Part shown: in pieces, positions 1 through 9,100 of the stretch
How positions within the stretch are numbered: the first letter of the stretch is position 1
Layout: the number at the start of each line of letters is the position of its first letter
Assembly (NCBI GenBank): GCA_905250885.1
Contig: CAJNOQ010002242.1
Span: forward strand, 1-25,439
Length of the DNA stretch: 25,439 nucleotides
From: Didymodactylos carnosus
Lineage: Eukaryota; Rotifera; Eurotatoria; Philodinida; Philodinidae
Direction of reading: 5' to 3'
Notes under the pieces: model-generated
Seen by the model: only the letters and a program-made list of their open reading frames with translations
Databases searched by the model: none
What the model was told of the DNA's origin: nothing
Position numbers and translations under genes: made by a program

Positions 1-847
1 TTGTTTACTTTTTTATATTTTTAAATTTTTAGTTTTAGGTTATCACAGGGTATCCACGGATGCCACAAGTCTCTTGTTCTTTTTTGTGATATCCTGCTCT
101 CTTGAGTAAATAAAATCTTATCTATGGTCGTATATCCGATGGTTATGACTGTCATAAATAAAAACAAAATGTAAAGAAAATTTTTTACACAAGCTCTTGC
201 AACAGCTTGAGATCAAGATCTCGAAATTTTTGTTCCCAGAATGTTGAGTGGAAGATTCAAGAAACCAAGATCTTGACTTTCTGGTGTTTTTTCCATGACC
301 TTGTGACATTGCTTAACCCAAGTCTTGGGTACAAGAAGTTTCAATAAGTTTAACGTGTTCAAGCGAATCTGAATCACGCTTCTCGTAATGTGCCTCTGAC
401 TGATCTGATTTGGCACAACTCGGATCAAATCTGTACCAGGGTATATGACTTGGTTGAACGAGAGAATCATCGACGCAACTATATTAATTAATATTCTTGT
501 GCTTCAGCTACAGAGATGCATATTCAAAGAAGTACAACAAATTTGCAAAAATTGCCAAAAAATCCCTTAATAAAGGTTGATTTTGAGGGTAATCAATTTA
601 AGAACAATGAGTCCAATTTCGGCGTATAGCTCTCAAAAGTTAATTCTATACTTCTTGAAGGAAATGGATTGTGAGTTCAGTTGGTGCGGCGAGCATTTTT
701 TGCGAATGAATCATCTTGAAATTTTGAAGTTCGGATGACACAACTGCTTCTTTTACTATTTCTTAGGATTTGTGCGCTGATTCCTTGAATTTAGAAATAC
801 AAAAATAGCTTGCTGCCGAAACCAGGATTATGCCACTTAATTTTCTA
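1..847. other. AT-rich left edge with short unassigned open stretches
   Basis: No gene is supported. On the minus strand about 470-340 can be read as VDDSLVQPSHIPWYRFDP continuing to SCTQDLG, then a stop and a further open stretch (309-118). A second minus-strand stretch near 730-640 reads KEAVVSSELQNFKMIHSQKM. Both look mildly coding-like but lack convincing splice sites or a recognisable family. They could be decayed exons or repeat-derived sequence. Confidence 0.2.
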
Positions 848-1448
848 GGAAGATCGACTTATATAAGAAACTGGTCAGAGGATAAAAGATGTAGAATTAA
901 ATTTGCCACATATTAGTCTCTAGACATGCTTTTGAAAAACGTTTTCTTCACAGAGAAAAAATTAAAATTCGGAAAAGAGAGTAATTTTTTTCCTTTTTTG
1001 TTTTTCTCTGTGAAGTTCCAAAAGCATGTCTAGCAACTAATATGTAGCAAATTTAATTCTACATCTTTTATCATCTAGTCACTCCCTTATACACTGTAAA
1101 AAATAGTCATAGATTAATAAACTATCAAAAATGGTTTATTGAGACCAATAAACGTTTTAAAAAACGCTTTTCCGTTCCTTTTCAGTTTTTTGTCGAGTTT
1201 AAAAAACTAGCTAAAAAACTGAAGAGATTTTTAGCTGGTATTTTAAACTCGATAAAAAACTGAAAGGGGTTTTTTATTTTTGATAAAAAACCGCCCGTTT
1301 TTCATTTTGCATCTGTCACGAACGCTTTTTAGTTTTTTGGATATAAAAAACGGAAAAGCGTTTTTAAAAGGTTTATTGGTCTCAATAAACCCTTTTTGAT
1401 AGTTTATTAATCTACGACTATTTTTTACAGTGTACAAGTCGATCTTCC
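848..1448. repeat. Foldback (palindromic) element, interrupted by a MITE
   Basis: Arms pair in register: 848-860 with 1436-1448 (13 of 13), 881-935 with 1018-1072 (about 51 of 55), and 946-960 with 1001-1015 (15 of 15), leaving a loop of about 40 nt. The right arm is split by the element at 1092-1432. Removing that element and one TA makes the right arm collinear with the left. No protein is encoded. The uninterrupted unit is about 260 bp, a typical non-autonomous foldback or MITE size. Confidence 0.88.
1092..1432. mobile_element. 341-bp MITE with CACTG termini and TA target duplication
   Basis: Begins CACTGTAAAAAATAGTC and ends with its complement. The terminal inverted repeats are about 83 bp with roughly four differences, and inner segments (about 1177-1205 against 1240-1268) also pair, so the element is palindromic over much of its length. 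It is flanked by TA on both sides (1090-1091 and 1433-1434). A TA target duplication suits the Tc1/mariner group or similar DNA transposons; the superfamily is not settled. The open stretch inside it is a by-product of the repeat, not a gene. Confidence 0.88.
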
Positions 1449-1810
1449 GTGTGAAAATCATCAAACTATCGTTTTCTATTTAAAGACAGCCTGCTAGAAA
1501 TTCAACTGAAGGAGAAAAGTTTTACAAAATAGAATTTTGTACATAGCATCTGCAAGACTCAAATCTCTGTAGCTCTTAGATCACATTCAAAAGCCTTAAT
1601 TACCGTTAATTAATGTGTAGAATTAATTAAAAAAGTAAATTTTTAAATAAAGAGAACGGAATGACAAAAGTTCATATTTTTTTGTGTGAAATGATTATCG
1701 TTTAACCTGAAGTAAAAAAACATTCTAAAAATTTATCTGTTAACAACTTCATAACAGCCGCATTTAAAACACTTGGAAACAGTCTTATTTTTGGAAAGAA
1801 TTGAATGATT
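1449..1810. other. Unassigned AT-rich spacer
   Basis: No coding frame, RNA gene or repeat is recognised between the foldback element and the candidate small gene; only short TTAATTAA-type runs are visible near 1600-1635. Confidence 0.5.
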
Positions 1811-2203
1811 TTATCGGCTGGCATAATTTTGAAATTTTTGGATTCCGTCGGTCGTTGCTAGGTTTTCTAAAAAATGCGGGTCTTCAGAGACGTTTGTCTC
1901 GAGAACGAAGAATAATATGAATGGTTCAGGGTTGATTTAGATAGATTGTTTGTTGTTATTTGCTGTTGTTTTCCTTCACATTGTACATAGTTTTGTATTG
2001 GGTAAAAAATGACTAACCTTCACAATATCGATCATAATTTGATGACCAAAACTATAATTTGTATCTAAAAATGTCTGATGATAAAAAAGATTCATACCCT
2101 AATTTGTGCTGATAAATTGTGACTGATCTTTTGATTCACTCTCTTCTACTTTGATTTCAACATCCGTATTTACGTCTATGAATTTTTGCCGTTTTCTTTT
2201 CAT
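1811..2203 (-). CDS. Possible small three-exon gene, product unknown
   Basis: Candidate model: ATG at 2203-2201, exons 2174-2203, 2018-2098 and 1811-1897, all joined in phase 0, giving 65 residues and a TAA stop. The pieces read MKRKRQKFID, then GMNLFYHQTFLDTNYSFGHQ followed by IMIDIVK, then TNVSEDPHFLENLATTDG ending FQNYASR. Donors are GAC|GTAAAT and AAG|GTTAGT; acceptors are AATTAG and TTCTTCGTTCTCGAG. The putative first intron is 75 nt and would translate as acidic, coding-like sequence ending in a TAG, so retention gives a 34-residue product instead. No family is recognised. It could be a 3' piece of a longer gene, a pseudogene, or chance. It lies about 0.7 kb beyond the DENND2-like stop on the same strand. 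Confidence 0.3.
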
Positions 2204-2912
2204 CAGTGAAAAGAAAAGATGATTTTATTTTTGTTTACAAAAGAAAGCAACGCACCGATATAAATAATTCAAAAATTAGAGAAATAATGCATAAAACATA
2301 AACTGTTACATGAAATGTTTGAAAAAAAAAACAGTAATAGACAAAAAAGCCCAGTTTTTTATTTTTCTGGTAAAAAGGAAAAAGACAACAATACTTATAA
2401 GCAATATTAGCAAAAAATAAAGATAAAATAGTTTTTGTACAAATAGTTTCTTTTAGGATGACTCGTTTTGTTTGTTCAGCTACGGAGTAAAGTAAAGTTG
2501 AGCAAGCACAGCGAGCAGTGGATGGAAGAAAATAAATAATACATGGAGAAAAAAGTATATAAACACAAAAACGAAAATTGATCTGTTTAGTTATATCTGA
2601 CTTTTAATAAAAAAAACGCCAATGTGATATTCTGTCATTCTCTCGGAGACGAAGATCTAGATGGTAACTGGAAAAAATTTGTTCATAATTAGTACCATGT
2701 TTGTATCAAGTTTTTACTAGAGATCACAAGATTTTAATGAATATTCTCTTATTAGAGTGCACTATTAATTAACAGATGCTAGTAATGGATATTTTTCTAT
2801 GCAAAAACACAAGCGATATTCCATCCATTCCGTTTGTAACAATTGAATCCTACTCTCTTTCGATTTTCTTACAGTTTGACGTAATAAATGTGCATCAAAA
2901 ATGCGTTATTAT
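2204..2912. other. 3' flank of the DENND2-like gene
   Basis: AT-rich sequence that should include the 3' UTR of the DENND2-like transcript. A minus-strand acceptor-like TTTTTTCCAG near 2670 is followed by ten codons reading LPSRSSSPRE and a stop. This could be a short terminal exon of an unseen transcript but is too short to call. Confidence 0.4.
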
Positions 2913-3145
2913 TTATTTTTTCGCTGTAATATTGTTATTATTATTTGATTTTTGATTTGCTTTTCGTTTCACCGCTTTAACTGTTACTTTTGGCTTTTGT
3001 TTGGTTTGTTGTTGTTGTTTTTGTAAAAATCGAGAATATTCGAAACATGATTCATCGAACGTAACAGCAAATGGTTTATTATCTTGAACAAAATTTAATT
3101 TTTCACGAATAAATACTTCAAATAGTTGTGTACGAGTAAACCATT
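2913..3145 (-). CDS. DENND2-like: Exon 10: end of dDENN, basic tail and stop
   Basis: Encodes residues 1458-1534 and a TAA stop at 2913-2915. The acceptor has a perfect pyrimidine tract (TTTTCTTTTTCTTCTAG). EWFTRTQLFEVFIREK matches the final dDENN helix, where relatives read F-ETQMF--FI-DREL. After about residue 1500 the tail is Lys/Gln/Asn low complexity (QKQQQQTKQK, KKANQ-type repeats). A possible ATTAAA poly(A) hexamer lies about 180 nt past the stop (2733-2738); this is only a pattern match. The 3199-nt intron before this exon is the longest in the gene. Confidence 0.92.
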
Positions 3146-6100
3146 CTAGAAGAAAAAGAAAAGATCAATGTTAAAACAGAAGATGATTAAATAATTTCTA
3201 GTCAACAAGCTTCTTAACGATTATCTTATATTCTTTCCCTGTCAACTTTCACGCTGAACTTGTGGCGTGCTCCCACTATTGCATCCGTGATCGCCATGCA
3301 CTCATGCTGTCACATTACGATCACGCTAGAATCTTAGTTTTTTCAAAAATATTAACAATGAGTCATGATAAGATTTTTTGGCGTGATACGATCCGACAGG
3401 AGTCTTAGAACCCCCGAAGTGAGTCCCGCATGACTCTGATGCGACAAAACTCCTGCAATCGCTTTGCGAAAAGTGAGAAAACTGTAGCCTCAGTAAGAGT
3501 CACGATCTAAAACTCGGTCACACTTTTGTTTTGCAGTTGAATTTATATAAAAGAACGAAAGAATAGAATTTTGCTTAATTTTTTGTTCTGAGGTTTAATT
3601 TTTGCATCAGAAGTCGTGTTCCCGATTGAAGGATCGCGACTTTCACAAAAGTTTTCAAATCGGGGAATTTCTAAAACTAAAAAACACTACTTTCCGGACT
3701 TCCGTCGCGGCTATCGAGAGTCGTGCCGCGAAAGAACTCTTATGCCTAAAATTGCTATAAGAATAGCAATTAGGCTGGGATCATGGCGCAATTCTAAGGG
3801 TTCGTCTAGGATTCTGCGGAATCGCGCCACGATGCCAATAGTCTGACAAAACCCCCGCCACAAAACCACGATCGCGAAAATCGTGTCTTATTTCCCGACT
3901 CTTATCGCGATGGCGGGGCGCGATCTTGATGAGACTCTTTAACGTGAGTCACGCCATGAGTTCAGTATGAAAGTTAACATGGAATGCTATGTGTATTCAT
4001 TTAACTTATTGAAGCAGCATGGCCTGATAGTTATGTTGTTCGTCACATACTTCAGCGGTACTGTGTTCGAACCTCGGCGCTAGCAAAGCTTTGTAACAAC
4101 CTTGGGCAAGTTATCTATGTGTTAGTGCCTCGGATCACCCGTCTGACAGCATACTCACCACGTAATGATGTACAATACAGCTTCTCCGACTAGTCCTGGT
4201 GGCTTTCCGGAAAGCTAGTACGTGGTTAGTGAAGTATGTATGAAAAGCTCAAGTAATTGGGCGCAAGAACTGTGCATCAGGCTAGCCTTCTGGCCAGAGC
4301 TGTAGCTGATGATTAGTAATGAGATGGGGGACCATTTCAGAAGCTTGTCAACCGCAGAGAAGATAGCGGGTAATCGAAACTGCCACGGCAGCACCCTACA
4401 TCGGTAACGGTAGCCGCTATGCGGGGTATTCTTTCTTCTTCCTAACCCTTTCTTGCCCTATGGCTCCTATAGGGACCATTTTATAAAAATTTAGTTCACT
4501 TGAACTAACGAATGTCTCGCAATACTAAGCGTTGTTTATCTCATAGGGTACAGTCTATGACAAAGGTCTCAACTTTTGCCCTACCCTACCCTATAAAAAT
4601 GTTTGGTGCCCTTAATCTACCCTACCCTAATAGAACAGGGTAGGGTAGGGTCGTCCTGCACACCTATATTGTCCTTCAGAACCATCAGGTTTAGCCAAAG
4701 GCAAGAAAGGGCTAAGTTAGTGAAGAAATCATTTATCATTGAATTAGAAAAGCACGCTTCCACTATTCAGGAAAAATATTTTTTAGGATGGAACTTGAAC
4801 ATCGGAGTTAATATATCTTAGATTCATAGAATACTCCAACATTGCCAACTGTCCCTCCGTATGAGGCATAGTAGACATTGATGAAAAGTTGGAAGTCATT
4901 TAATAAAGTTGGATATTAGGTCTAACTATTGTCAGTAAAGGTGTAATTCCACTCACCAATTACATTGGGAACTCAGCACGATGAAAAATAGTTTTCAAAG
5001 CTCACGCAAATCCAACTCGTTATTTTTTATTTTAATTTTATTTCCTTTCTGAATTCATAGACTTGAAGAAAATGCGTTACATATTCGGTATCAGCTTATC
5101 TAACTATATTGAGTATAAAACAATAATTTCTTAGAAAAAAGATCTGCATTAACCATTTTTGACCGAAAATATTTCTTGAAAGTCGTTTGCTTTTCGTTTT
5201 TTAAGTATTCTGAGATATACTGGTTCGAGAGGCGATTTCTCATGGATTCTTGCTATTTCTGAAGTCCTCGCTAGATCTTCTAAATACTGCTATAAAGCTG
5301 GATGGAGAAGAGTAGAAATGTTTATCTCTAGACGTGAACTCCAAACTCCAAACGAAGAAACGTAGCTAAATTGAAAATAGATCAGTATCAGCAAAAAAAC
5401 ACTCGTATACTTTGCAAATTCTGTACGACGACAAAATGCTTTCTTCTTTGCTCCTTCTTCCCAAGTGGCAAATCTGACATTTTCCGAAATTTGTCCCTCA
5501 TCAAATTGCCATCTCTGGAGCATTGTTACAAATTCCAATCATTATTAATAGTTATCCCAAGTCCGCTTTCTTATCGCATATCGCGACGCGAGTCTATTTA
5601 AAAATTCGCGGCAGGATCGCGTAACGGGAGAAATAAGACGCTCTTTTTAGCAATCGCTATTTTTTCGCGTGCATACAAAAATCAATGACTCTCAAGTATT
5701 TTACCTATTTATTCGCGTTTTCCGTCCAATATCAGTAAATGAGCCACGCTACTTTTACTGCGAACGCAGACGAATGGCGTACGTGCGACGCGACTACGCA
5801 AGACTATATTAGTCATGTCGTAAGCTATTATTAAAATGTGATAACATTTTGAAACTTTTTCATAAAATCAGTAAGAGTTATATACCAGGCGCATAAGTAA
5901 AACAAAACGGTGAATAGAATTTGCACGGGAGACGTGTCGTGACGCTGTATCATGTCGCGATTGTAAGAGAAAAATGGGATCGCGACTTGGCACTTTTTTC
6001 TTATAGTGATCGGGCTCGGATCGCGGTGCGGTCGCTTCACAATCGCGAATTACAAATTTTCGAAAAGTAAGACTTCATTGCGATCGCGTCGCGACTTCGC

Positions 6101-9100
6101 GATCCGAGCGCGATCACTATAAGAAAAAAGTGTTACGTTGCAATCTCGAATTACAATTTTTTTCAAAAATTAGAGTTGGTTGCGATCGCGCCGCGACAAC
6201 AGCGACTTCTTAGCGACGTGAATGAAGCAAGAAAGTGGACTTGGGATGTGTATATTTAGTAATGATAGAATGTGCATCTCTAGACGTAATAATCATTGCA
6301 TGGATACTAACAAGTTCTTACAGATTATCTATAATATAGCTTACCTAAAAATAATTGAATTGACTGCTGTTGTTTTTTCGATTGTATAAATCTGTCGAAA
6401 TCGAATATAGCTGAACGTTGAGAATTAAATGTATTTGTCAAATATTTCGAAGATGAGGTTGTCGTCAAATAATCCTTATAATTGTAACATGATCGTACAA
6501 ATATGGACATAAAACATTGACGTATACGCATCTGACATTCATCTAATGATATTGTCTGTTTTAATTTTCTTAATTGTTGTAATTCACTTTTTAAATCAAT
6601 TTTAAATATTTTTGGTAAAATTTGCTGTTGAAAACGTGATAAATTTTCCGTTGACGAACGTGTCGATTTGAGCAGTTGATCAACATCTAAATAGAAAATA
6701 AAATTTTAACGACTTCGGAATATAGAAATTTTAAAATTTATTGAAATCAGAGCAAATATTGTATGTAATTTTGAGTAACAGTAGCGTACCTGTTTGTGAC
6801 ATTATTGCACCATTGTTTGTATTTATAGTATACTCTTGAACAGTTCTAACTTTATCGTTGTCAAGATCGATAATTAAAATATCTTGATTATATAATTCGT
6901 GACTTAAGTTTAAATAATATTCACATGAACGCAGAATACCAACAATGTAGGGCGTTGGTGCTTGACAAATGTCTAACATTAAACGAGGTAATACGGGCAC
7001 GTATGTATGTGGCCAGGAAAATGGATATAACAGACAGATGAAGGTATTAATTAGTTTTGTTAGTATACTCAATTCACTACTGACAAAAATTAATTTTTGT
7101 TCGTATAATATTGATGAAAATATTTTGATAATCGTATCTGGAATAGAAGAGACAAAACTATAGATGCGAATGTCTAATAAACATCTTGCATAAGCAATTC
7201 TCAGCAGACATCGTTACACATATGTTTTTTTGCTCATCTGTAAATATGCCATATTAAGGGCCGTCCGCCCCCCTCAGAAATGATGATCCTCGAACAAAAA
7301 ATCCATTCTAAAGTAGCCTGAAGTGTCTACTTCCAGAATCTATATCGCTTTCGGTTACAGAAGTGATTTTTCGCGGCTTTCGAGCAAGTTTTCTAGGAGC
7401 TCCGAAAAACCGAATCTTCAAATAATAGTTTTTTCCTCGATACTTATGCAATTAAATTTTTTTCTCAACTCGTAGATTGTAAAGCAAACTTTTCTGATCA
7501 AAATAAGATGTCACACAACTCTGTATAACCTTGCATTAAAAAGTTACAGGCATTTTCCTAAAAGCCCTAAAAGAGCATTTTATACAGCGTTTTCTCTACA
7601 TGTAAGTTACACCTGAAGTATTTCCAAAATTTTTTAATATACTTCAAGCTAGAGAGTTTGGGTTTGTTTTATTTTAAACTAGACACCTAGCTTCATGGGC
7701 TGACCGGCGCCGATTTTTCAATTAAGCCTTAGTTTTTGTCAAATTAAGGATTTCTAGAAAACCAGGAAGCGTTTTTCGGGTTTTTGAGGTTATTGGTTGT
7801 CTACAAAACGAACAAAGGCCTGATTGAAAAATCGGCGCCGGTAAGCCCATGAAGCTAGGTGTCCAATTTAAAATGAAACAAACCCGAACTCTCTAGCTTG
7901 AAGTATATTAAAAAAATTTGGGAAATACTTCGGGGTCCTGTTTGTACCTTGATCTCTGGAAAACACCTGAATCGTAAGACTTGGAGTCAAAAAAAGTTTT
8001 TTTATTTGCGTAAATCATTGTGCTTTTCATTCCATTGTGATAGTTTTTCAAAAAAAAGGTTTGGATCATAAATATACGTACCAGTTGATAAATTTAATAA
8101 ATTTTCTGAATCGATCAGTTCTTTTCGTCGATCATATTCACATTTAAGTGTAAATAATCCTGATGTTTGTGTTTGAATACTAATAGAATCACCGCGTGCT
8201 GGAATTTTATGTGGATAAATTTCTTTAAGAAATTTTCGTGCATCTTCATCCTTATATGATAAAAAATAATCGGTTACATGCGATAATATATGAAAATAAA
8301 AATCGAGCATATCAAAAGGAGACATGATACACAATGCATTCACGATGCCTTTATGTAAAAATCGTGAACAATATCCGTGTTGACGTTGTCCAAACATATC
8401 CGTGAGAGTAAAACGAAAATATTCGGGAGAAAATTTGTTTTTTGTTAATAGTGGACTACTAGTAAAGTTATTGTTGTTTTGATCGAGACGTCTAGATAAA
8501 GGTGGTGTATAGGACGAAGATGTTGAGTCCCATTCAGGAAAACAAAAGTGAATTAATGCTGGTTCATCTTTTGCGTCTGGTGGATATTTGAATTTAACGC
8601 TGGACGATGACTGATGAGAAAAACTAAATAGAAAAAGTGACACTCACATTTATCAATAATCTGCATAGTCATAATCACAACTCTTGTGATTGTAAAATTG
8701 AAATTAGATAGTTGATATCAGCTTGAATTAAGCTGAGTCTTAGATTAATACCTGTTAGTTGTTGATGTCACTTCATTTTCATTTTGAAAACACCCAAATT
8801 CTGGTATTATTAAAATAACATAATCGTAGAGTGTGGTAATCTGTTCTTTTACATGTTCACCTCCTCCAATATAGAGACTGCTTGTGTGTCCTTCACCTAA
8901 TGAATCATAAACGTTTTTAATTCGACTAACATGATCTAAATGTGACGAAAGAATTTCATCAAAATTATCGGTAGTTGAAATAGAATCATCACTATCTCCA
9001 TCTTGTCCGATTTGTGTTATGTCTGACGTATTTAACGACGTTTTTGATAGAGATACCATTCGTTTAAAACGATCAAATAAATTACGAGGTGAAAATAGCG

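Noticed and set aside
1243..1464. 73-codon minus-strand open frame across the MITE
   Set aside because: Lies almost entirely within the palindromic element; an artefact of A/T-rich inverted repeats.
3616..3846. 76-codon plus-strand open frame, Arg-rich
   Set aside because: Inside CpG-rich element 1. The Arg codons come from CGC/CGA repeat words and no domain is recognisable.
4018..4085. Functional tRNA gene
   Set aside because: A and B boxes are present, but the acceptor and T arms do not pair properly. The following CORE-like sequence makes a SINE head more likely.
8002..8081. Continuation of exon 7 to the stop at 8002 as the normal protein end
   Set aside because: Stopping there loses cDENN and dDENN. 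Splicing at GTACGT joins exon 8 in phase and rebuilds the domain, so the extension is intronic.
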